Below, in pieces: positions 8,183 through 15,443 of a stretch of 64,000 bases of DNA. Made by a program: the position numbers and the translations under genes. The notes under the pieces are model-generated. The model saw only the letters and a program-made list of their open reading frames with translations, did not search any database and was not told the origin of the DNA. The first letter of the stretch is position 1, and each line of letters begins with the position of its first letter. The stretch comes from Myxococcus xanthus (GTDB taxonomy: Bacteria > Myxococcota > Myxococcia > Myxococcales > Myxococcaceae), in the NCBI RefSeq assembly GCF_006402735.1, contig NZ_CP017174.1:5087001-5151000 (forward strand), written 5' to 3'.

Positions 8183-9016
8183 ATGGCCAAGTGGGATGAT
8201 CTCGTCCTGGCGATTCCACCGCACGCGGGCGGCAGATATCAGGCGCCCGCCGCGGTCACGCTGCTGGAGACACTCCTCGGCCTTCACGAAGCACAGCTCA
8301 CCCTCCTTCGCGGGTTGCATCGCGACGTCCGGCCGCTGCGGGAAGGTCCCTTCCATGCCGGGCGGCTCCACCTGGAGGCCGTGCGCGCCCCTCAGGCCAC
8401 CCGCGACGAACAGCTGGAGCGGCTGAAGTCCGCGCGGAGCTGCTTCACGGAAGCCATGGGCACCGAGCGCGACAAGGCGCGGCTGTCGTTCATCGCCCTG
8501 CACCTGGGCCTCTGCTGGCTGCTGCTGGGCGCGGAGCGGGATGCGCGGGAGTGGACGCAGCTGGCCCACCGCACGGCCGTGGAGGCCATGAAGGACATCC
8601 TGGTGGAAGCCTCGAAGCACCAGGGCCTCACCCAGAACCGGTACCTGGATCCGGCGCTCACCTTCTTCATGTTCTTCACCAGCACGGCCACGCTGGGCGC
8701 GGGCTACCTCTTCTGGGACCGGGTGCTCAGCAAGCGCACGGGCACGGTGATGCGGCGCGCGCTGGGGCAGATGCAGGCGCTGGCGGACTACGTGGACATG
8801 CTGGGCGAGGTCCGCCTCCGCCTGGGCGAGCTCCCCCATGACGTCGCCCGGTACGAGCTGACCCACGGCGTGGACGAACAGCAGTCCGTCGCCCGCATCA
8901 CCATCCGGAAGCTCATCAGCGACCGGGAGGCCATCTACTTCAACGGCCGGGAGACCCGGAAGGTCACCTGGAACGACCAGGAGCGCTCCGAGGTCATCAC
9001 CCGCGAGCTGATCTGA
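8183..9016 (+). CDS. Conserved-looking hypothetical protein
   Basis: The product is 277 residues from ATG 8183, which has CGGAG 8 bases upstream. A longer version from GTG 8141 is open but less well supported. No signal peptide is present. The first two thirds are strongly alpha-helical (LLETLLGLHEAQLTLLRGLH, then two helices around residues 95-150). A hydrophobic, Phe-rich patch near 155-180 (PALTFFMFFTSTATLGAGYLF) could be one membrane span or a buried helix. The C-terminus is charged and beta-rich, ending NDQERSEVITRELI. I do not recognise a family or active site. It stands alone, with a downstream gap of about 300 bp before the response regulator. Confidence 0.65.
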   Translation: MAKWDDLVLAIPPHAGGRYQAPAAVTLLETLLGLHEAQLTLLRGLHRDVRPLREGPFHAGRLHLEAVRAPQATRDEQLERLKSARSCFTEAMGTERDKARLSFIALHLGLCWLLLGAERDAREWTQLAHRTAVEAMKDILVEASKHQGLTQNRYLDPALTFFMFFTSTATLGAGYLFWDRVLSKRTGTVMRRALGQMQALADYVDMLGEVRLRLGELPHDVARYELTHGVDEQQSVARITIRKLISDREAIYFNGRETRKVTWNDQERSEVITRELI

Positions 9017-9110
9017 CGCCGGGCGCTGTCACCGTCCCGTCAAAACCTGTTTTCAGGATTGCCGCGAGCGAAACGTCAGACCGGCCCGCCATAGTAGCGG
9101 CACTTCCTCG

Positions 9111-9218
9111 ATGGGGGCGAAGGTGACGGCGCAAACGATGCTCGTGTTCATTCCAGTGATTCTCCTACTCGCCGCGGCGATTGCGATTCCGCGGCCCCGC
9201 CGGCGCTCACGCCGGTAG
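9111..9218 (+). CDS. Possible small membrane peptide (35 aa)
   Basis: An open frame from ATG 9111 to TAG 9218 encodes 35 residues: a short polar start, then a hydrophobic span MLVFIPVILLLAAAIAIP and a very basic tail PRPRRRSRR. That is the pattern of a single-span small membrane protein with a cytoplasmic Arg-rich end. Shorter forms could start at GTG 9123 or ATG 9138; AAGGTGA precedes the latter. A strong hairpin follows its stop. It fills an otherwise empty stretch before the response regulator. Evidence is the peptide pattern only, so it may be chance. Confidence 0.4.
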   Translation: MGAKVTAQTMLVFIPVILLLAAAIAIPRPRRRSRR

Positions 9219-9226
9219 TCGTAGTC

Positions 9227-9251
9227 ACGGCCGGGGTTGCGCCCCGGCCGT
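9227..9251 (+). terminator. GC-rich hairpin after small ORF
   Basis: A perfect 10-bp stem, ACGGCCGGGG with CCCCGGCCGT, closes a 5-base loop. There is no T-run, so it is a candidate terminator or RNA structure 8 bases beyond the small frame and 62 bases ahead of the response regulator. Confidence 0.5.
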
Positions 9252-9313
9252 CTCCCCGGCCCGGGCGGGTGTAGAGTGCGGCAGTCGTCGCAACCCTCCC
9301 CTCCCGAGCAGCC

Positions 9314-10006
9314 GTGGCCGAACGTCCCACAGTCCTGGTCGTCGACGATGATCCTCACCTGAGGGAGATCGTCCGCTTCGCACTGGAGCAGGGAGGCTTC
9401 CGGGTGGATGAGGCCGCGGACGGCCGCGCCGCCCTGACGCAGGTCGACCGGGCCCTCCCAGCGCTCATCGTCCTGGACATCATGATGCCGGAGCTGGACG
9501 GGCTCGCCGTGTGCCGAGAGGTCCGGCGCAAGCACGAGCTGCCCATCGTCTTCCTCTCCTCACGGGATGACGAGGTCGACCGCATCCTTGGCCTGGAGCT
9601 GGGTGGCGACGACTACCTCACCAAGCCCTTCAGTCCGCGCGAGCTCGTGGCCCGCGTGAAGGCGGTGCTCCGGCGCGCGCGGCCCGCCCCGGAGGTCGAA
9701 GTGCCCGCGGCGCGGATGCAGTCCCGAGGGCCGCTGCGCATGGACGCGGAGCGCTGGCGCGCGTGGTGGCAGGACACGGAGGTGGTGCTCACGGTGACGG
9801 AGTTCCAGCTCCTGGCCACGCTGCTCCGAGTCCCCGGCAAGGTCTTCACCCGGGATGAGCTGATGAACCGCGTCTACGACGACGTGGTGGTCAGCGACCG
9901 GACCATCGACAGTCACGTGCGCCGGGTCCGGCAGAAGTTCGCCAGCGCGGGCGGAGACGTCATCGAGACGGTGCATGGCCTTGGCTATCGGCTCGCCCTC
10001 CCCTGA
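9314..10006 (+). CDS. OmpR/PhoB-type response regulator
   Basis: This 230-residue DNA-binding response regulator starts at GTG 9314. The receiver domain spans residues 5-118: acidic pocket DDD at 11-13, phosphoacceptor Asp55 in LIVLDIMMPELDG, the conserved Ser/Thr in FLSSRDD, and Lys in YLTKPFSP. The winged-helix effector (about 130-228) shows LTVTEFQLLATLLRVPGKVFTR, the recognition-helix region DRTIDSHVRRVRQKF, and the C-terminal hairpin ETVHGLGYRL. Phosphorylation by the kinase encoded next, whose start overlaps this stop by 32 bases, should control DNA binding. The tail-to-tail CreD-like operon suggests CreB as the closest analogue, which is inference. Confidence 0.93.
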   Translation: MAERPTVLVVDDDPHLREIVRFALEQGGFRVDEAADGRAALTQVDRALPALIVLDIMMPELDGLAVCREVRRKHELPIVFLSSRDDEVDRILGLELGGDDYLTKPFSPRELVARVKAVLRRARPAPEVEVPAARMQSRGPLRMDAERWRAWWQDTEVVLTVTEFQLLATLLRVPGKVFTRDELMNRVYDDVVVSDRTIDSHVRRVRQKFASAGGDVIETVHGLGYRLALP

Positions 10007-11615
10007 GCGCCGCGCGCGCCCGCGCTTGTGGCTGGTGTTCGCCGCCGTGGGCGTCGCGGGGTTCGCCCTCACGCTTGCGGGGCTCGCCTTCGTGCGCGTC
10101 TACGACAACCAGCTCATCCGCCAGACGGAGTCGGAGCTGATTGCCCAGGGCGCGGTGGTCGCGGAGGTCTTCCGCGAGCGGCTGCGCGCCACCGTGCCGG
10201 AGGGCGTATACGGCCGCGAGCGCACCGCTCCCTGGCCCTTCCCCATTCCCGACGACACGCGCCTGCGCCCCATCCTCCCGTCGCTCAGGGCCTCGGATGC
10301 GTCCCTGCCACCGGGCGACACGCCTCGGCCTTCGCTCGTTCCCGCGGAGCCGCTGTCACAGGCGGCCGGACTGCAGTTGACGCCGCTGCTCGAACAGGTG
10401 CGCGCGGCGACCCTGGCCGGCATCCGCGTGGTGGACACCGAGGGCGTCGTGGTGGCCAGCAGCAGCCCCGCGCTGCTGTGGACGACGCTGGCGGACCGCA
10501 CCGAGGTCCAGCGGGCCCTGCGCGGCGAGCCCGTCAGCGTGATGCGCCGCCGCGTCGCCGATCCCGAGGACACCCCACTGGCGTCACTCAGCCGCGACAC
10601 CGGCATCCGCGTCACGGTGGCGCTGCCCGTGCTGGAAGGCGATCGCGTCTGGGGCGCGGTGGTGCTGACGCGCACGCCCATGACGTTCGCCAAGGCGACG
10701 TACGCGGACCGGTGGAACCTCACCGCCACCGGCTTCGTGTTGCTCGGCGCGGTGGCGCTGATGTCGCTGGCCGCCGCCGCGCTGGTGGGCCGGCCGGTGC
10801 GCGCGCTGGTGAAGCAGACGCGCGCCATCGCCATGAGCGACCCCGCGGGCTTCGAACCCATGGCGCGCCCCGTGGTGGCGGAGCTGGCCGAGCTCTCCGA
10901 GTCCCTGGCCGGCATGGCCACCGCGTTGCGAGATAGGAACCAGTACATCCGTTCCTTCGCGGCCAACGTGTCGCACGAGTTCAAGACGCCGCTGGCCTCC
11001 ATCCAAGGCGCGGTGGAGCTGCTTCGAGACAGCGCCGACGCGATGTCCCCCGAGCAACACGCGCGGTTCCTCGCCAACGTGGACGCGGATGCCCGCAGGC
11101 TCACCCGCCTGGTGCAGCGCCTGCTGGAGCTGGCCCGTGCGGACTCCATGACGGCCACGCTCGCGCAGGTGGAGCTGGGCCCGCTGTTGGAGGGGCTCGC
11201 CCTTCGCGCCCGCGCGGAAGGCGCCACGGACATCCATGTGACGGCACCGCCCACGGGACTGAAGGTGAGCCTCCCGCAGGAGGTGCTCGACGACGTGCTG
11301 TGGCAGCTCGTCACCAATGCCCGCCAGCACGGTGGCGACACCATCCGCGTGGACCTGTCGGTGGAGCAGGCCCCGGAGGCGGACATGGTGCGCGTGGTGG
11401 TGAAGGACAACGGCAAAGGCATCTCCGAGGCCAACCGTGCGCGCATCTTCGACGCCTTCTTCACCACCGCCCGCGAGCGAGGCGGCACGGGCCTGGGCCT
11501 GACGATTGCCCAGTCCATGCTGCGCGCCTTCCACGCGAGGTTGGAACTGCTTCCTTCCGACACGGGCACCACCTTCGCGGTGGTGGCGCCCGTGCCCCGG
11601 CTTCAACGGAAGTAG
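9975..11615 (+). CDS. Membrane sensor histidine kinase, CreC-like
   Basis: The product is 546 residues from ATG 9975, overlapping the regulator gene by 32 bases. A first membrane span at about 19-41 and a second at about 252-272 enclose a periplasmic sensor domain with a PAS/Cache-like end (VVDTEGVVVASS, then an ALPVLEGDRVWGAVVL strand). HAMP-like sequence follows (RPVRALVKQTRAIA). The HisKA box has phosphoacceptor His334 in NVSHEFKTPLASIQG. The ATPase domain shows LVTNARQHG (N box), VKDNGKGI (G1), IFDAFFTT (F box) and GGTGLGLTIAQ (G2). The 3' end overlaps the convergent secreted-protein gene by 13 bp. Pairing with the 9314 regulator is strongly supported by coupling; the CreC label rests on the nearby CreD-like gene. 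Confidence 0.9.
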   Translation: MALAIGSPSPERRARPRLWLVFAAVGVAGFALTLAGLAFVRVYDNQLIRQTESELIAQGAVVAEVFRERLRATVPEGVYGRERTAPWPFPIPDDTRLRPILPSLRASDASLPPGDTPRPSLVPAEPLSQAAGLQLTPLLEQVRAATLAGIRVVDTEGVVVASSSPALLWTTLADRTEVQRALRGEPVSVMRRRVADPEDTPLASLSRDTGIRVTVALPVLEGDRVWGAVVLTRTPMTFAKATYADRWNLTATGFVLLGAVALMSLAAAALVGRPVRALVKQTRAIAMSDPAGFEPMARPVVAELAELSESLAGMATALRDRNQYIRSFAANVSHEFKTPLASIQGAVELLRDSADAMSPEQHARFLANVDADARRLTRLVQRLLELARADSMTATLAQVELGPLLEGLALRARAEGATDIHVTAPPTGLKVSLPQEVLDDVLWQLVTNARQHGGDTIRVDLSVEQAPEADMVRVVVKDNGKGISEANRARIFDAFFTTARERGGTGLGLTIAQSMLRAFHARLELLPSDTGTTFAVVAPVPRLQRK

Positions 11616-12781
11616 CTGTCGGAGATGTCCACGGAGTAGCCCAGCTCCAGCGTGGGCGAGGACGCGGCCACCAGGAACTGGCGGAAATGCAGCGCCTTTC
11701 CGGGCAGGCCTGACACCTCCGCGGCCACGGCTCCCGTCGACTCGTACTGCTCCAGGCTGCCGCCCTCGCGCCGGTAGTTGAACACCGCTGGGAAGTGCGC
11801 GCGTGCACGGAGCTCCGCCACCGGCCAGGAGACTCGCGGCAACGCCAGCTTCAACCGGCCGGAGAGGTGGAAGACGCCCAGCTCTCGCGACAGCACCACC
11901 TCCAGCGTCCCGCCCGTCTCTCCCAGCCGCGCCGGAGTGGCCTTCAACGCCAGGGTGCCGTTCTCCGACTCCACGGGGACGGGAATGGCGTTCAGGGTGA
12001 CGCGCTCGAGCCGGTGTCCTTCGGGCAGCACCAGCTCCAGCGGCTGCTCGCGGTCCAGGCTCAGCGCGTAGCTGACGCGCAGCGTGGCACGGCCTTCCAG
12101 CGTGGACACCCAGGACGCTGTGGCCTCGGTGATGCGCGGCTCGAGCGGCGGGCGCACCTGCTGCTTCTGGCTTTGTGCCACCCGCGCCACCGCCGCGCGC
12201 CAGCCGACGCGCAGCGCGCCTTGCACGGGATAGACGGCGTGGGACTCGCCTCCCATCGAAGCCACCGGCTCGGTGAGTGTGAAGACGGACGTGTCCGCCT
12301 CCAGCGCCAGCGGCACCGGGGACGCGTGGGGCCCGAAGCGCAGCTGGGCACGGCGCTCCGGCCCCGCTCCGGGCGAGCGGATGGAGACGCCCACGTCGAA
12401 GACGTAGCGCCCCGCCTTCCGCGTGAGCAGGCAGAGGTACCCGTCGACGACGCCCACGGAGCCTTCCTCCAGCGCGGGCAACGCGGCCGGGAACGTGTCG
12501 GCGTCGAGTTGGAGCAGGCGCACCTGCGTCCAGCGTCCATCCGCGAGCACCTCCACGTCGAAGTGCCCGTCCACGAAGAGGGCATCCGCCGTGAGCCGGC
12601 CCTTGAGCTGGCTCTTCACCAGGGCCGCCATCGGAGGTGCTTCGACGGGCGCCGACTGGCGCTGCGCGTAGAGGGGAATCAGTTCCTGAAGCGGCACGGT
12701 GGCGGTGCCGGAGGGAGACGTGGAGGCCGAGCCATCGGCCGTGGTCAGCAGGAGTCCAACGAAGAGCGGTACGGTCCACAT
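11603..12781 (-). CDS. Secreted hypothetical protein, partner of CreD-like gene
   Basis: The product is 392 residues from ATG 12781. It starts with MWTVPLFVGLLLTTADGSA, a likely signal peptide, so the protein is probably periplasmic or outer-membrane associated. The rest is beta-rich with few charged helices. It contains two similar-looking sandwich segments (about 130-260 and 260-390) with repeated strands such as RATLRVSYALSLDREQPLELV and GGTLEVVLSRELGVFHLSG. I do not recognise a catalytic motif. It starts 7 bp after the CreD-like gene on the same strand, so the two form an operon, and its last 13 bp overlap the end of the sensor kinase gene. The context suggests a role in the envelope response to that two-component system. 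Confidence 0.7.
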   Translation of the reverse strand: MWTVPLFVGLLLTTADGSASTSPSGTATVPLQELIPLYAQRQSAPVEAPPMAALVKSQLKGRLTADALFVDGHFDVEVLADGRWTQVRLLQLDADTFPAALPALEEGSVGVVDGYLCLLTRKAGRYVFDVGVSIRSPGAGPERRAQLRFGPHASPVPLALEADTSVFTLTEPVASMGGESHAVYPVQGALRVGWRAAVARVAQSQKQQVRPPLEPRITEATASWVSTLEGRATLRVSYALSLDREQPLELVLPEGHRLERVTLNAIPVPVESENGTLALKATPARLGETGGTLEVVLSRELGVFHLSGRLKLALPRVSWPVAELRARAHFPAVFNYRREGGSLEQYESTGAVAAEVSGLPGKALHFRQFLVAASSPTLELGYSVDISDSYFR

Positions 12782-12788
12782 GGCGGAA

Positions 12789-14114
12789 TCAGCTCGCTTC
12801 CGGGGTGACAGGGGTGGAGGCAGCGGGAGCCACGGCGGCGCGCGGAGGCTCACCGGGCAGGGACAAGTCGGAGAGGAAGGCCCGCACACCAGCGCGGGTG
12901 GAGAGCACCATCAGCCCCAGCAGCGCGGCGAGAATCTCCAGCGTGTAGATGAGGCCGGTGTAGCCCTGGAGGATGACGGCGCCGGTGGGGACCACCAGCG
13001 TGGCGCCCCATAGTCCCGCGAGCACGGACGTCCGCTCCTTCGGGAAGAGCCACCGGACGTACACCACCACCGCCGCGCCCAGGCCCACCGCGCAGAGGGC
13101 GTAGGCGGCGTAGAAGTTCATGAAGGCCGCAAGGTACGCCAGCAGCACGAAGAAGAAGCCGTACACGGACGCCAGCAGGTACGTCTCGTGGAGCGCGAGC
13201 GAACGGCGGTGGCGCAACCCCAGGGCCGCGAGCAGTGCGAGCAGCCCTAGGAAGGGCACCCAGGCCCGGGTCGCCATCGTGCCCACCAGCGCGTCGAAGG
13301 TCTTCTCCGACGGGAGGATGACGCCCAGGTTCACCCCCGACTCCAACGACTGGAAGGCCCAGTCCAGCGTCACCGCGTCGGCCGTGGTGTTCACCGACGA
13401 CGCGGCCAGCACGCCCGCCGGGTAGTCGTAGTTCTCCCCTCCTTCGACGGCGACATGGACGCGCACGTCCCGCGCGGGGAGCGCCGGGTCCAGGCGGTAC
13501 ACGAATGAGTTCAGCCCCCGGGCGCGGTAGCGGATGGTGAAACGGGACGTGGCGCCCTTGGCGATGCGGCCCGTCCACACCAGCCGGTTGCCGGACTCGC
13601 CCAGGTCCAGGCTGGACTCCTGGCCGTCGACCAGGAACTGGAGCTCCGACAGCAGCACCTGCGACTTGTCCATCTCCATGGGGAAGATGAACGCCACGTC
13701 GATGTCGGTGCTCTCGCGGTTGACCACCGCGTAGTCGGCGTTGAGGGTGAAGTCGAAGCCGGAGAAGTAGCGCAGCCCGCGCTTGCGGTAGTTCATCTTC
13801 GCCTGCACCTCGACGTGCTGGCGGTCGAAGGGCAGCGGCTTCAGCTCGGTGAAGATGGTGCCGCTGTGCACGTAACGCAGCGACGGCGCGGGCTGGGTGA
13901 CGGGCGCGCCCCAGCGGTCCTCCACCCCGGCGGCCAGCTCCGAGTTGGCGAAGTCCGTCCGGTCCGCCACCTGCCCGGCGATGACGGCCGTGGCGAAGAC
14001 GACGATGACCAGACTGCCGAAGACGTGGTGGGCCACGAGCCAGCGAAGGGCTCGGCGAAGGGCGCCTTCGGGCGCTCGCGGCGGACGGGGAGGCAGCGGA
14101 GGAGGTGCGTTCAT
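12789..14114 (-). CDS. CreD-like inner membrane protein
   Basis: The product is 441 residues from ATG 14114. One N-terminal span (about 33-52) precedes a long periplasmic region (55-290) rich in beta strands, with segments such as LRYVHSGTIFTELKPLPFDR and MNYRKRGLRYFSGFDF. Six or so membrane spans follow (about 295-420): WVPFLGLLALLAALG, YLLASVYGFFFVLLAYLAAF, YAAYALCAVGLGAAVVVYV, LAGLWGATLVVPTGAVILQG and LIYTLEILAALLGLMVLST. This topology and the helix text resemble the E. coli CreD family, a CreBC-regulated envelope protein. The C-terminal tail is Ala/Pro-rich. It heads the operon with the 12781 gene and faces a two-component pair. Membrane protein is certain; CreD family is likely, by topology and context. 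Confidence 0.65.
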   Translation of the reverse strand: MNAPPPLPPRPPRAPEGALRRALRWLVAHHVFGSLVIVVFATAVIAGQVADRTDFANSELAAGVEDRWGAPVTQPAPSLRYVHSGTIFTELKPLPFDRQHVEVQAKMNYRKRGLRYFSGFDFTLNADYAVVNRESTDIDVAFIFPMEMDKSQVLLSELQFLVDGQESSLDLGESGNRLVWTGRIAKGATSRFTIRYRARGLNSFVYRLDPALPARDVRVHVAVEGGENYDYPAGVLAASSVNTTADAVTLDWAFQSLESGVNLGVILPSEKTFDALVGTMATRAWVPFLGLLALLAALGLRHRRSLALHETYLLASVYGFFFVLLAYLAAFMNFYAAYALCAVGLGAAVVVYVRWLFPKERTSVLAGLWGATLVVPTGAVILQGYTGLIYTLEILAALLGLMVLSTRAGVRAFLSDLSLPGEPPRAAVAPAASTPVTPEAS

Positions 14115-14290
14115 GGGCGCAGGATGTGCGGCCCCCGTGCAACGGTGATGGCCCCCTTGTGCGGCTGCCAAGGAATGTTCGTGCAGATTTCGTGCAGGCC
14201 GGGATGCAGCTTCACCCGGCCCCGGGTACACTCTGAGTCCATTCCGCGTCCTGGACGCGGCCCTTTCCCTGAAGCCCCGACAAGGTCGTC

Positions 14291-14812
14291 ATGTCCGTCC
14301 CTGGAATCGGCTTCCCTGGCCCCTGGCGGCTCCGCTCTGGAGCCGAAGAATACGAACTGCTCGTCATGCGAGCCGTGACGGCCCTCGACGAGCGGGAGTG
14401 CGTCCCGGCCGAGCACATCACCTGGCAGCTCGACCATTGGCTGACCTCCGCCCGCAGGCCCCTGCTGGAGATGTACGAGGCCCTGGGCGGCATCCTTCCG
14501 TGGAACGCCAGCTCACTGGACCGCTCCCGGCAGGACGCGCGCGTGCGTGAGCGGCTGGTGCAGGCGCTGGAGCGCCGTGAGCTGGTGGCCCTGCGCGTGC
14601 AGCGCCGCGCCGCCGCCTGGGCGTGGCCGGAACCGGCTCTGCCGCCCCCCCGGCCCGAGCCCGAAGTCATCCCCCTGGCGCGCCCGCCCGTGGAGGTCTT
14701 CACCCTCTTCCCAGACCCGGCACGGCAGGCCGAAGTCCTGCGCCAGGCCGCGGCGGCGGGTGTGCCGTTCTGCGAGGAGTGTGAAAAGAAGAAGCAGCAG
14801 GCTGCGGCGTGA
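14291..14812 (+). CDS. Hypothetical protein coupled to DUF4123 protein
   Basis: This 173-residue protein has no signal or membrane span. The N-terminal 100 residues are helical and charged (GAEEYELLVMRAVTALDERE, then RERLVQALERRELVALRVQ). They are followed by a Pro-rich linker (PPPRPEPEVIPLARPP) and a C-terminal motif PFCEECEKKKQQ with a CxxC pair that could bind metal. Its TGA overlaps the GTG of the next gene by 4 bases, so the two are translationally coupled. Because that gene encodes a DUF4123 protein, a family of adaptors that load type VI secretion effectors onto VgrG spikes, this protein is probably an accessory of effector delivery. I do not recognise its family. Confidence 0.65.
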   Translation: MSVPGIGFPGPWRLRSGAEEYELLVMRAVTALDERECVPAEHITWQLDHWLTSARRPLLEMYEALGGILPWNASSLDRSRQDARVRERLVQALERRELVALRVQRRAAAWAWPEPALPPPRPEPEVIPLARPPVEVFTLFPDPARQAEVLRQAAAAGVPFCEECEKKKQQAAA

Positions 14813-15378
14813 GCGCCCCCGTCCCCCAGCTTCCGGGCCTGCTGCAGTGGGTGCGTCAGGCCACGGAGGAAGCGCCCACCTCGGCGCTCTACGCCATCCT
14901 GGATGGGGCGCGGGCCCCCAACATCCACCGGCTGGTGCTCACCTGTGGCCTGACGCAGAGCTGCCTCTACGCGGGGAAGCTGCCGCCGGAGCTGGTGGAG
15001 GTGGCGCCCTACCTGGTGCAGCTGAGGCCCGGAGCGCCCGCCACGGAGCAGCTGCTCGCCGCGGGCTGGGGCAAGAGCTGGGGCATCTTCGTGCAGAGCC
15101 CGGCCCACCCGGACGCGCTGCGGCGGCACCTGCGGCGCTTCCTCAAGGTCAAGGACGCCAACGGCAAGCCACTGGTGTTCCGGTACTACGACCCGCGCGT
15201 GCTGCGCGTCTACCTGCCCACGTGCACGGACGACGAGCTGGACTTCCTCTTCGGCCCCATCGAGCGGTTCTTCGCTGAATCAGAGGACGGCGGCAACATG
15301 CTCGCCTACGCGCGCCGTCCCGAGGATGCGCCCCTGGACGCGCCGCCGCTGTCAATCCTCCCGACGCCGCTCATGTAG
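14809..15378 (+). CDS. DUF4123 family protein, T6SS effector adaptor type
   Basis: The product is 189 residues from GTG 14809. The pattern fits DUF4123: an N-terminal YAILDGARAP strand, then a segment ELVEVAPYLVQLRPG, then GWGKSWGIFVQS, the helix LRRHLRRFLKVKDANGK, and the diagnostic VFRYYDPRVLRVYLPTC...LDFLFGPIERFFAE block. Known members are cytosolic chaperones or adaptors that recruit specific toxins to a VgrG tip of the type VI secretion system. No VgrG, PAAR or toxin gene lies nearby, so its cargo must be elsewhere. It ends just before a strong bidirectional hairpin. Confidence 0.8.
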   Translation: MSAPVPQLPGLLQWVRQATEEAPTSALYAILDGARAPNIHRLVLTCGLTQSCLYAGKLPPELVEVAPYLVQLRPGAPATEQLLAAGWGKSWGIFVQSPAHPDALRRHLRRFLKVKDANGKPLVFRYYDPRVLRVYLPTCTDDELDFLFGPIERFFAESEDGGNMLAYARRPEDAPLDAPPLSILPTPLM

Positions 15379-15396
15379 CGGCCTCGGCCGCCCTCC

Positions 15397-15428
15397 CCGG
15401 GGCGCACCGTTGAATCGATGCGCCCCGG
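15397..15428. terminator. Bidirectional hairpin between convergent genes
   Basis: A perfect 10-bp stem, CCGGGGCGCA with TGCGCCCCGG, closes a 12-base loop in the 65-bp gap between the DUF4123 gene and the oppositely transcribed lipoprotein gene. Position and strength suggest a shared terminator. Confidence 0.65.
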
Positions 15429-15443
15429 TCGGGCTTCCCCGCC

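Noticed and set aside
10584..12779. Long minus-strand frame across the kinase and secreted-protein genes
   Set aside because: Antisense or out of frame to well-supported proteins, with Arg/Gly/Ala-only composition.
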